NCBI GenBank assembly: GCA_030278955.1
Contig: JAOANR010000002.1
Span: 15,522,238 to 15,586,237, forward strand
DNA length: 64,000 nt
Reading direction: 5' to 3'
Source: Hygrophila difformis
Lineage: Eukaryota > Streptophyta > Magnoliopsida > Lamiales > Acanthaceae
The notes below the pieces were generated by a model. That model did not search any database. It saw nothing but the letters and a program-made list of their open reading frames with translations, and was not told where the DNA came from. Shown in pieces: positions 11,477 to 21,532 of the stretch. The position numbers were made by a program, and so were the translations under genes. The number at the start of each line of letters is the position of its first letter. Position 1 is the stretch's first letter.

Positions 11477-12005
11477 GGGGGTGTATTCAATTTAGACCTT
11501 TATGGATTTAAAAAAGTTGGTGGATTTGGAAAATACATAAACTCCACGTAAAATTGATTGATTTTGTGTAGACTCTACATTTTCTCATTTATACATTTAT
11601 TCTTCTCCATTTTTTTTAATCTATATTTTGTCGACATTGAGATGCCAAACGACTCGTCAATAAGAGCTCTTGGGAGTCATCAGCGAACATGGCCACATGG
11701 AGTGGATACCCCTTACTATCCGTATTTAGAAATCTTGGATTGTTTGGATAGATTTTGTTTAGTTATATTTTTTAAAAGAATCCATTAAAATCTACAAAGA
11801 TTTAAAATCTATGGACTGTTGAATACCTCAAAATTTTTTAACATTTTTTAAAATCTGTATTGAATACACCTAGATTTTTAAAGATTCTTTTAAATCTGAA
11901 TTGAATACCTCAAAATTTTAAAAGACTCTTTAAAATCTAAATTGAATACACCCCAACTTTAAAAGTCTTTAAATATCCTATAGAGTCCAGATTGAATATA
12001 CCCCC
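11477..12005. mobile_element. Tourist-like (PIF/Harbinger) MITE in H1
   Basis: The inverted termini GGGGGTGTATTCAATTTAGA and TCCAGATTGAATATACCCCC are flanked by TTA on both sides (11474-11476, 12006-12008), the 3-bp duplication of PIF/Harbinger elements. The right half holds several copies of an AAATCT...TTGAATAC phrase. No protein is encoded. In H2 the corresponding region is deleted. Confidence 0.8.
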
Positions 12006-12431
12006 TTAGTATTATAAATTTAGTTTTATTCATTTATAGAAGATAAAGATTTGTTAATTTTATTTAAGTAATGTAAAACTAAATTAATTATTGTCTAAAT
12101 TAATTAAAGAACAAAAGTAGAAAAATGTATTGGCCTGTATATCATAAATTTTATGTTGAATTTTTAAGGTGAAATACATTCATCCTGTATAATGTAAAGT
12201 GTGCTCTAACAATTTGTTTATCTCATGTAAATTATGGTGAATAATTATCATACAGTAAAAAATTGATGAGCATAATCCTGATGATGGTGCATAAATTATT
12301 GATAAATTTTATTTCAACCCCTATAAGTCTGCATGATGATATATTCCTTCTAGACTCTATTACTTTAATTTCTTTATAGTAGTATATTATTGTGATCATA
12401 CTCATACCCTTGTAGTGAATGCCATAGAAGA

Positions 12432-14789
12432 ATGACGGAGCATAGGAGTCTAGCAGCGGAGCGTAGGAGTCTGGCGGCGGAGCATAGGAGTCTGGCGGCG
12501 GAGAGTGTTCGGGTTGGAACGGTCGAGACGGTGGTTGATAAACAGGCCCAAAGCAACAAGCTTGGCAGGACAGGAGGAAGTAAGGTGGTGGCTTACTACC
12601 GGTGTGAACAAGCTGACGAGAAGTGTGGCCGGAGAAGGGGGATCAGATCGGAAAGGGGGACTGGCAGGGGTGTCCGAGTGCTCCGGAAAGAATTGTTTGG
12701 TGTTTTCGTTGGGAATATACCAGTCGATACCAATAATAGGGAGATATTTTCCATGATGGACAGAGTGGCAAGAGTTCGTGACTGGTTTTTCCCAGGGAGA
12801 AAGTGGCCGGAGCGTGGATACAAGTTTGGCTTCTTTAGATTCTCCCGGAGAGAAGAAGCAGGGAGGGTTATAAGGGAGGTCAACGGCCAGGAGATCAAAG
12901 GAAAGAAATTGAAAGTTGATTGGGCTGTTCCGAGCAAGAGGAATGGGTTTGCTGACAAAGGTAAAGAGAAGATGGATAACACTAGGGTTTTAGCCGGGGG
13001 CAGCAGGACTTGCGCAGGCGGTATGTTGGGAGTGGGGCATGGCGCGACGAACGCTCATACGCGGATGTTATCAGAGGGGGTCGGGAATGGGAAAAAGGTC
13101 GAAGTTGCGGGAGGGGGGGAAGGCGTGATAAAGCTAACAGAAGTGCATAGGGACGTTGATCGGCTTGGCCGCGCTGCGGTGGTTGGTTTAAAGTCTATCG
13201 AGGGGCTTGTTAATTTCCAGGATTGGCTCTATAAGGATTTTAATGATGTAGAGGATGTGATTTACGGCGGGGGTGCCACGGTGGTGGTAGTTTTTGGTAG
13301 CCCGGTGGAGAGAGATCGGTTCCTGCGTGTGGGTGAAGATCATATTTTCAGTGCATGGAAGCGGGAGTGGACCAAGGGGTCGACAGTTATTAATCATCTT
13401 GTGTGGGCTTACTTCTTTGGCCTACCGATCACGGCATGGTGCGATGACAACTTCCAGAGATTGGTGAGTGGATGGGGAAAGGTGGTGAACGTCGACAGTG
13501 AGACAAAGGAGAAGAAAAGGTTCGATAGAGCCCGACTGTTAATCGCAATGCAGGCAGACACGGTTGTTCCAGCAGAAGTTTGGGTTCAGGTTGGTGATCA
13601 GATCTCAAAGGTTCGTGTGGTATTATCATTCAGTGATCCAGTCGTCGTTGCAGAACATGCAGGGGAAGGACGGCGGTCGGGTTCGACGAGCCGGCGGTCC
13701 GGAGAAGTTCCTAGGGAGGACCGGTATGGGGAAGGGGAGGTCAGTAGGTCCTGGAGCCCTGAACATGGGGAAGCGGAAAGAACGTTTGGGGTGGTGGGAA
13801 AATCATTAGAAGTTGGGTTGCGAGAAAAGCTGGGTTCAGATTTAGCGGCTGTATTTAGTAATGCGGCTGCAGGTAAAGATCGTCCTTCTTCTCAAGAAGG
13901 TGGGATGTGTGCAAGTAAGGTGGCAGACAGTAAAGATGTCTTGAATGCTTTAGATGAGGAAGGGCTAGACATGGCTGGGCTGGCACTTGTTGGGCCAAAG
14001 CAATTGGGCTTGGAAGATATTAAGGTGTCGGGTGAGAGTAGTAAGGAGGGTATGGAGGATGGGCCGGTAAAAACAACAAAAACTAAAAGGAATGGGCCAA
14101 GGGAAATAAATATATTGTCTAATACCAATGGGCCTCAAATTGAATTAATCGATGCAACTAAGGAGGGCAGCGAACATTTTGAGGGCGATGATCACTTTGA
14201 GGGCGGGGTCGAAGAGGCAAATGCTGCTTGCACGAACAGGGTGGTGGTATCGACAAAAAGAGTGCAGGTATCCAATACTCTTGGAGTGGGAGTGAGTGCA
14301 TCTTGTCAAGTTGGGATGGATAATTGGAATATCGGTGGAATTGAGGACGAGGGTGCCGGGGGGTGGAATGTTGACGCTGGGCGCCAAATCGGGGCTGTGG
14401 GAGAGGGTGCAGGTGGCCCAAGCGGTGAAATGGATAAGGTATTGGACGCGGGGAAACGGGAAAATATAGAATTTAGAATGGTTGAGGAGGCTCTGGCATC
14501 GGTGTTGATGGGGAGGAAAGCGATGAGGCGCAGGGGCAGAAGTAACAGTCGCAAGCCAATTTCAAAGGCTAAGTCTGGAACTAAAAAAAGAGACTTGCAC
14601 AGAAGAGTGGTGGAGGAGGAGTTCGCTAAATTACAATTCATGACTTTGAGGACGAAAGAGGGGGTTAGAGTGGTGGATTTTGAGGAAGCAGAGGCAATTA
14701 TTGAACTTGCGGGTTCATTAGGGCTGGGCTGTAAGAAGGTGTGGGAACAAGCAATAGCTAGGGCTCAGATGGAGGTTGGTAGGGTGTAG
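12432..14789 (+). CDS. LINE ORF1 RNA-binding protein
   Basis: The 785-residue frame is intact. Residues about 85-165 (KELFGVFVGNIPVDTNN to KKLKVDWAVP) resemble an RRM fold with an RNP-like GYKFGFFRFS. This is typical of plant L1 ORF1 proteins, which coat LINE RNA and aid target-primed reverse transcription. Residues about 250-400 (FQDWLYKDF, INHLVWAYFFGLPITAW) form a conserved-looking block. The rest is acidic or glycine-rich and probably disordered. The first 25 residues come from a 24-base direct repeat (RSLAAE three times), so translation may truly start at a later methionine. The stop at 14789 precedes ORF2 by 26 bases. The gene is recognised by family, and activity is unknown. Confidence 0.85.
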   Translation: MTEHRSLAAERRSLAAEHRSLAAESVRVGTVETVVDKQAQSNKLGRTGGSKVVAYYRCEQADEKCGRRRGIRSERGTGRGVRVLRKELFGVFVGNIPVDTNNREIFSMMDRVARVRDWFFPGRKWPERGYKFGFFRFSRREEAGRVIREVNGQEIKGKKLKVDWAVPSKRNGFADKGKEKMDNTRVLAGGSRTCAGGMLGVGHGATNAHTRMLSEGVGNGKKVEVAGGGEGVIKLTEVHRDVDRLGRAAVVGLKSIEGLVNFQDWLYKDFNDVEDVIYGGGATVVVVFGSPVERDRFLRVGEDHIFSAWKREWTKGSTVINHLVWAYFFGLPITAWCDDNFQRLVSGWGKVVNVDSETKEKKRFDRARLLIAMQADTVVPAEVWVQVGDQISKVRVVLSFSDPVVVAEHAGEGRRSGSTSRRSGEVPREDRYGEGEVSRSWSPEHGEAERTFGVVGKSLEVGLREKLGSDLAAVFSNAAAGKDRPSSQEGGMCASKVADSKDVLNALDEEGLDMAGLALVGPKQLGLEDIKVSGESSKEGMEDGPVKTTKTKRNGPREINILSNTNGPQIELIDATKEGSEHFEGDDHFEGGVEEANAACTNRVVVSTKRVQVSNTLGVGVSASCQVGMDNWNIGGIEDEGAGGWNVDAGRQIGAVGEGAGGPSGEMDKVLDAGKRENIEFRMVEEALASVLMGRKAMRRRGRSNSRKPISKAKSGTKKRDLHRRVVEEEFAKLQFMTLRTKEGVRVVDFEEAEAIIELAGSLGLGCKKVWEQAIARAQMEVGRV

Positions 14790-14815
14790 TAGCCCGGCAA
14801 AGGAGGGACTGTTTT

Positions 14816-17800
14816 GTGGGTTTATTAATTATGCGATTGATATCATGCAATTTAAGGGGGTTGAATGGAGGGGTGAGAAGGAGGGCGTTAATGAGGGTCT
14901 GCAAAAAAGAGAGGCCGATGATGTTGTGTGCTCAAGAAACGAAAATGAGTGTCATTCAAGAGAGATTGGTGCAGTGGCTATGGGGGTCGAAGGGATGTAA
15001 GTTTTGTTTTCAGCCGGCAAATGGAAACGCAGGAGGGCTCTTGATGATTTGGGACGACAGTCTGTGTTCATTTGCAGTTGTAGAGCAGGATCACAATTAT
15101 ATCTGGGTAAAAGGGAGTATCAAGCAACTGCAAGGGGTCGTAAATTTGGTTTCTGTACACGCACATAACAATAGGGGCGACAGGGCGAATTTTTGGGACT
15201 TGCTCATACATAAATGTGATACGACGAATGGTGAGCTCTGGTGTTTTGCTGGGGATTTTAACGCGGTGGTTTCGGATAGTGAGAGGGTCGGGGAAAGCTC
15301 GGATAATGGGTCGATGAGGGACTTCAGGAGGTTCATTGACAGGCTGTGTCTAGTAGATATTCCGATGGAAGGAGGGCACTTTACTTGGATTGGGAGGGGA
15401 GGGAAAGCATGTAGTAGGCTGGATCGATTTCTACTCTCGCCGGGGTGGCTTTGTTTAAATGGTGGTATCAAACAACGCAGAGCGGACTCGGTCTTATCGG
15501 ATCACTATCCAGTCCTCCTGGAAGTCGGGGAAAGATCTTGGGGGCCTAAACCGTTCCGATTCTACAATTATTGGATGGACGAGAAAGGCTTCGAAGAGAT
15601 GGTCAGAAAGTTTTGGGGGACAGTCGACAGTGGAAGTAGCAGGTCTGGAAGGGGAGGAGCGCTGTGCTATAAATTAGGATTGTTGAGAAAAAAAATCAGG
15701 GCATGGGATGGTTATGGGGCGAGTGCCCTGGAATCACGGTTGCAAAAACTAATGGCCGAAATTGGAGAATTGGAAGAGGGCTTTAAGGACAGGGGAGTGG
15801 AGGCTGTTGCCAGCAGTGCTTGGAGGGATAAGAAATATGAAATGCACCAAATTCTCCTGGCCGAGGAACGTAGATGGCATCAAAAGTCGAGAGTTAGATG
15901 GCTTAAAGAGGGGGACCAAAATACTCGGTTTTTCCATGCCACTACTGCTCTTCATAGGCGTAGGGGACATATTGGTATAATAATAAGTAGGGGCGGGGTG
16001 ATTGAAGACCCGAGGTGTGTTAAAGAGGAGGTATTCTTTCACTTTAAGAAGTTATTTTCTAAGGAGTCATAGGAGATCTTTGAGGTGGGTAGCCTAGGGT
16101 GGAAGCGGCTTGGAGTCACGGACAGGGAATGGTTGGAGAGGGATTTCACAGAGGAAGAGGTTAAGGCGGCTATTTAGTGCTGTGATGGGAATCGGGCTCC
16201 AGGTCCGGATGGCTTCTATTTGGGCTTTTATAAGAGATTCTGGGATGTGCTTAAGGCTGAAGTGATGGAGGTTTTTGATAAGTTTCATAGAGAGTGTCAA
16301 TTGCCGAGAGGGGTAGGGGGTTCTTTCATAACTTTAATTCCCAAGGTGGACAATCCCATGGAACTGAGTGATTATAGGCCTATTTCCTTGGTGGGGAGCA
16401 TCTACAAAATAGTCACTAAGGTCCTGGCTAGGAGGATGCAGGGAGTATTGGGTGGGCTCGTGGGTGAATCTCAGATGGCGTTTATTCAAGGTAGACAGAT
16501 TTTGGATGGGGTGCTTATAGCGGCTGAAGTGGTACATGCCACTCGTTCTAGGGGCAACAGTGGTTTTGTCATCAAATTAGATTTCGCCAAAGCATATGAC
16601 AATGTGTCATGGGATGCGCTCTTTCAAGTTATTGGAGGGATGGGATTCGGGGCCAAATGGTGTGACTGGATTGTGGAGTGTGTGTCATCGGCTTCGGCTG
16701 CGGTATTGGTTAACGGCTCCCCTACGAAGTTCTTTGATATGCAAAAAAGGATTGAGGCAAGGCGACCCGCTTTCACCGTATCTATTCGTAACAGTGGCGG
16801 AGGTGTTAAACCTGTTAATGAAAAAAGCTGTGGAATTGGGCTACATTAAGGGACTGGAGTCAGGGAGAGGGGGCCCCGAGATTTCGCTACTACAATATGC
16901 GGATGATACGATCATCTTCTGCAAGGGGGAATTAAATCAAGTGTTGATGGTGAAAAGAGTGCTTCACTGCCTGACATTGGCTACTGGGCTGCGTATCAAT
17001 TTCAGGAAAAGCTGTGTCTATGGAATTAATACTTCTCAGGATCTGGAAAGGGAGGCAGCAGCTGCTCTCGGGTGTGAGAACGGAAATTGGCCAATGAAAT
17101 ACCTCGGCATCCCTATCGGCGGAAGAATAAATGGGATCGCGTTATGGCAACCGGTGTTGGATAAAGTGGAAACAAGGTTGGCAGGATGGAAAGGGAGGCT
17201 GTTGTCACAAGCGGGTAGGCTTTGCTTAATAAAATCAATTTTGAACAGTCTGCCTGTTTATTTCTTGTCAATTTTTAAGATCCCAAAGGAGGTGGCGGAT
17301 AGACTTGAGAAAATCAAAAGGGGATTCTTTTGGAATGAGATGGAAGGAAATAGGAAATTACATACTTTGAGGTGGGATAAAATATGCCAATATAAAGAAA
17401 ACGGAGGGCTCAGCGTGTGGTGTGCTCAACGGCTAAACGAGGCACTGCTCCTGAAATGGAGGTGGAGATTTGGTAGGGAGCGATCCTTGTGGAAGGAGGT
17501 AATTGATAATAATTATTATGGGCGCCAAGCACCTTTAATCCCGGGGGTTAGGCAATGCAGATCACTATGGGGAAACATTAGTAAATCCTGGGATGGCCTG
17601 CAGCTTGGTAATAACAGGAGGGTGTTCCATATCTGTGTGGGGAATGGAAGACTAACCCGTTTCTGGCTAGACATCTGGGTGGAAGAAGGTAGAGCGCTGA
17701 AAGAAATTTACCCAAGACTGTATACATTGGCACTGAAAAAGGAAGGCATGATTGCGGAGCAAGGGGGCTGGACAGGGTTAGAATGGCGTTGGGAAATTCA

Positions 17801-18989
17801 ACTTAGGAGACCACTTTTCGATTGGGAAGGTGAAATATGGAATGAGTTCATGATAGTCCTGAGTAGAAAGAAATTGAACCGCTTCCTGGAGGACCGAGTT
17901 GTTTGGGCTCTTGAGGGCAACGGGATTTATTCACCTGCCTCCTATCTAAGGTCCTTGACAGTAGGGGGTGAGGGGGAGATGGCCTGGTTGTGGAGGTTGC
18001 TGTGGAGAATTAAAGCACCAATGAAGGCGAAGATCTTGGCATGGAAATTAATTCATTATGCCTTACCAGTAAAGGACGTACTGTTTAAGAGAGGCTGTTT
18101 GCATCTTCCAAATACTCAGTGTGCAGTCTGTGGAAGGGAGGTGGAATCTATAGACCATCTCTTCTGCGGGTGTGAGCTTGCAAGTTCATTGTGGTACCAA
18201 GGTGTCGAATGGTTTGGGGGGAAATGGGTAAGGCCGAGTAATATCGCCCAACTTTTGGCTTGGTGGTTTGGCTGCAGCTTCAGGGAAGACAGACGGCAAG
18301 CATGGTTGGTTACCGGGTTAGCAATTATTTGGACGATTTGGAAGTGTCGGAATGATGTTATATTTAAGGGGAAGCAAATAGCGGCACAACAGGTTGTTGA
18401 CGAAGTAAAATGGAGAACACAGCTCTGGTGGAAGAACATTGCGCAGGACAAAGCAACAACCTGCTACGGGATTGGAGGTCATTTTATTGACGGACTCTCA
18501 CTGGTAAGAAAATTCAGGCCAAAAGATTGTCGGGGGGGACTTACATGGGTCCGGCCAAACTTTGGTTGGTGGAAGATTAATACAGACGGGTCTTCATTTG
18601 GAAACCCGGGGCCAGCGGGGATTGGGGGAGTCATTAGAGACGACAAGGGTAAAGTGATATTTTTGCTATCAGATTACATAGGGGTGTCGGATGCTATCAA
18701 GGCTGAAATCACAGCTATAAGCCGGGTATGCAAGGCTCTAATTCGCGACCAAGGTTTTCCCCTACAAAAGATTATTTTTGAATGTGACTCTAAAAGTGTC
18801 GTGAGGTGGACGGCCGATCCGGGGAGTGCTCCTTGGAGGTACAACGAGTTGTTCGTCCCAATTACTTCGGTGATGAAGTGTGCTGGGGAGGTGCGGTTCC
18901 AACATATTTTGAGAGAACGTAACTCTGATGCCGACCATTGGGCCAAGTGTGGGGCGTCGGGAGAGAGCAAGATAGAAGAGTGGTTTTGA
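14816..18989 (+). pseudogene. LINE ORF2: endonuclease-reverse transcriptase-RNase H, broken
   Basis: The 5' frame to 16072 is an APE-type endonuclease (CAQETK, GDFNAV near 15250, SDHYPV near 15500). A TAG at 16070-16072 and another at 16175-16177, where the family usually has a tryptophan, interrupt it. The reverse transcriptase follows (SDYRPISLVG, KLDFAKAYDNVSW). The frame changes by one base at the A run near 16742-16747. The RT then continues with GLRQGDPLSP, the catalytic YADDT and KYLGIPIGG. A zinc-finger region (CAVCGR...CGCE, about 18115-18180) and a plant-type RNase H (NTDGSS, KAEITAI, CDSKSV, about 18565-18960) complete the protein. All domains are recognisable, so decay is recent, but the enzyme cannot be made as it stands. 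Confidence 0.95.
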
Positions 18990-20740
18990 GAAAGGCCCCT
19001 ACTGATGATGCCCTGGATGATCAAAATCTAGTGAAGGCATAGTGGGGGAGGAGTTGATTTTTCAAAAACTATTGAGGCCAGGGAGGATGTGGCCTGTTTA
19101 TTGGGAGTAAGGAGATGGTTTTGTTATAGGTTCTGTTTGTTCGACTAACCTTTTCTTTTTTGCAGTTGAAATATTCCAGTTGGATCTAGTGGGAGCATTG
19201 GAGGCCTGACTAAATTTAATCATGGATACTGAAGAAAGGTGGGGCTTATGTTGTGAATGATGTTGCTATAATGGCCGATGCTGAAAGCTTCTGAGGAACC
19301 ATTGATGGTGCCGCTGTCCTGCTCTTTAATTGTTGCCAGATGATGCTGCTTGTGCGAGGGTGACCTTGAGATGTATAATTTCCATTGTTGATCAATACAA
19401 ACCTGGAAGATGACATCTTGCTAGAAAGTCACTAAGCTATCTGATATACTCAACCGGTGAGAGTCAAGGATTGAGCTTCTTCGGATGAGTGCAAAGGTGA
19501 TGTCCACTTTCACAATCTTTGAATTTGCTTTAGTACACGGTTGAACCTGCTTTCTTTCAGCTCGGCGCATCGAACGATAAGGACACTTGAAATTCCCTTG
19601 TCCTCATTTTGATTGTTGAACCTTGTCCTTATTTTGATTTGAACTCTATTCCCCCTTCTTCCCATGTGATCCATGATAGTGCTATGGTCTGCTTCTATTT
19701 GTTCACCGCATTTCCGTCCTCTTGCCCCAGCCATATTAGTCCTCTCGGCCATTGGAAATTTCAGGCTCTATCTATGCATCCCCACAAAGATCTTTTCGTG
19801 TTGCAAATTAGGAGTTATGATTTTTTTGAGTGCTGGTTGCTCTAGAAGTGTAAGAAAGGGTCCCTAACAATCTTGAAATTGGGTTTGTCATGTTTGATGG
19901 GTGAATAAAACGGTTGGAGGAAATTTTGATGCTGCACAATTGTTTTGGATTTGATTTGAGCAGACGGGAACCCCTTGGAAAAGAGAAGAAAAAAAAAAGA
20001 AATAAAAAAAAAGAAAAAAAAGGGAAAGAAAGGAAATCTGAATCTGATGCAGGGAAAAGGGGAACTCGGTCTTCATTAAAGGGTTGGCTACCATAGGTAA
20101 AGCACCTTGATCATAGTTTGGAAGATGAAATAGAATTGAGAAAGAGTGTTTTGTGTTATGGCAACACTTGTATAATGTTTCGAAGCTTACTGTTTGAGGT
20201 CAGTCTTCGCAACACGGATTGATTCTTTTGTGGGCAATGCACAGATGGTCCCTTATTTTCCATAACCTGATACCTTTACCCGACCTCCAGCCATGCCGTA
20301 TTCTTTAATATTGTCCTATTGTTTCGATGCTCCCGACTTGATCCCTAAGCAGGGGAAAAGTGTTTTTTGGAAGCAAGTTCAAAGATTGCCTCTTAAAACA
20401 TCTTTGGAGTTCTCTTTGTCTGCACACTTTGACTGCATTAAGTTTATGACATTTGTTGATGGTTGGCATTGGTTGGCATAAAGAGCCAACATGAAAGACT
20501 TGATCCCTAACTAGGGGATGCTGTTCATTGGGAATTTGTAAGCTAGATAGTTGGTGAAACTAGCAGTTTGATGATGAAAGGTCTTGTAACGAGTTGTGTG
20601 ATAATGGGCGAATGCTTGGCCCTGTTGCTGCCTACTTGAGATAGCTATTTCCGTTGGGATGGCATTGGCTATCCGTACTTTGGGTCTGTAAGATTACTTT
20701 GGATTTTGTATGGAATAAAATTCTGTTTCCCCAAAAAAAA
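18990..20740 (+). other. LINE 3' untranslated region with poly(A) tail
   Basis: About 1.74 kb without a convincing gene lies between the ORF2 stop and the A tract at 20733-20741. It includes a purine-rich A/G tract at 19980-20040 and two copies of a phrase near CTTGATCCCTAA with AGGGG (20337 and 20499). AATAAAA at 20715 is a fitting polyadenylation signal. Confidence 0.75.
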
Positions 20741-20753
20741 ATTATCATACAGT

Positions 20754-21190
20754 CTTTTATTTTATGAACATTTTGGTAGGGATATTTCAATATAGTTAGC
20801 GTGCGGACAATATTCTGTCTGCATGTGCAGGCGTAATGAGAAGTATAACTTTTGTGATGTTTGAGAGCATTATTGTTTTCCATTACTTAATCATGACATA
20901 ATTATGCAATCCATAACCCATTATCTAAACATCACATAAATCATCGCGCGCATCACATAAAAGCTCCTACAACTATTCTGCAGGGACAGTCAACAACACC
21001 ATATTCACTTCCGGGAAATTTTACTTTACATTCTTATGGCACGGTCTCTCTTTTTTATCATTGTTTTTCTCACCTTTTTTCTTAATAATATGTGGTCGGA
21101 AATGGACATGACCAAATTAAGTTTAGAAAATAAAATATTTGAATGTTTAATTTATTACCCTATTTTTCTAAAATAATATAAATTTTACTT
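20754..21190 (+). other. Rest of Helitron H1 3' part, no gene
   Basis: This stretch continues H1 after the LINE. It is the inverted counterpart of 21560-22006 in H2, with high similarity (for example GTGCGGACAATATTCTG and CCTGCACATGCAGGC-like phrases). No frame is recognisable. Confidence 0.7.
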
Positions 21191-21219
21191 CCCGCGCATT
21201 GCGCGGGCGGGTGTGCTAG
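21191..21219 (+). other. Helitron H1 3' terminal hairpin and CTAG end
   Basis: A perfect 7-bp stem (CCCGCGC / GCGCGGG) with loop ATT is followed eight bases later by CTAG and a host T. It acts as the termination signal of rolling-circle transposition in this class. Confidence 0.9.
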
Positions 21220-21532
21220 TATAATATATATTGTCCTAGTTATTTATTAACTATTTCTATTTTTTTTTGTGTACGTAGAATTGATTTGAATAGCAAATTA
21301 GGATGATGAAAAAGATTAAATTTAAAAAGAAGTAAAGGGCGGTTATTTAGAGACTTAGGATCCAAGATTTGATTTCCAAATATTTTGCTATCATTGAAGG
21401 TTATAACAATATATTAAAGATAGGCTAAATCTTGCCAATATCTAAAGATAGACTAAATCTTGTTTAGACTACCATATACATATTATTTTATTGTGATTAT
21501 TATTATTACTACTACTATTATTATTATTTTAA

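Larger units (their letters stand above)
12257..20740 (+). mobile_element. L1-type LINE retrotransposon, near full length, inactive
   Basis: The element is flanked by the duplication ATTATCATACAGT (12244-12256 and 20741-20753) and ends in AATAAAATTC...CCCC plus an A tract. H2 carries the uninterrupted site TAATTATCATACAGTCTTTT (reverse strand near 22007), which confirms both ends. It carries ORF1 with an RRM-like domain, then ORF2 with endonuclease, reverse transcriptase, zinc finger and RNase H. The leader is only about 175 bases, so a short 5' truncation cannot be excluded. ORF2 has two stops and a frameshift. Confidence 0.95.
8970..21219 (+). mobile_element. Helitron H1 (non-autonomous, with nested insertions)
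   Basis: The 5' end TCTATATATATATAAAAG follows an A. The 3' end has a hairpin (CCCGCGC-ATT-GCGCGGG, 21191-21207), a short tail and CTAG at 21216-21219, followed by T. This is the Helitron signature of insertion between A and T without target duplication. The empty site is preserved in the E LTR copy near 35205. Without the LINE and its duplication the element is about 3.75 kb. No Rep/helicase frame is visible, so movement would have needed an autonomous partner. Short frames near 9401-9766 are AT-rich and unrecognised. Confidence 0.9.
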
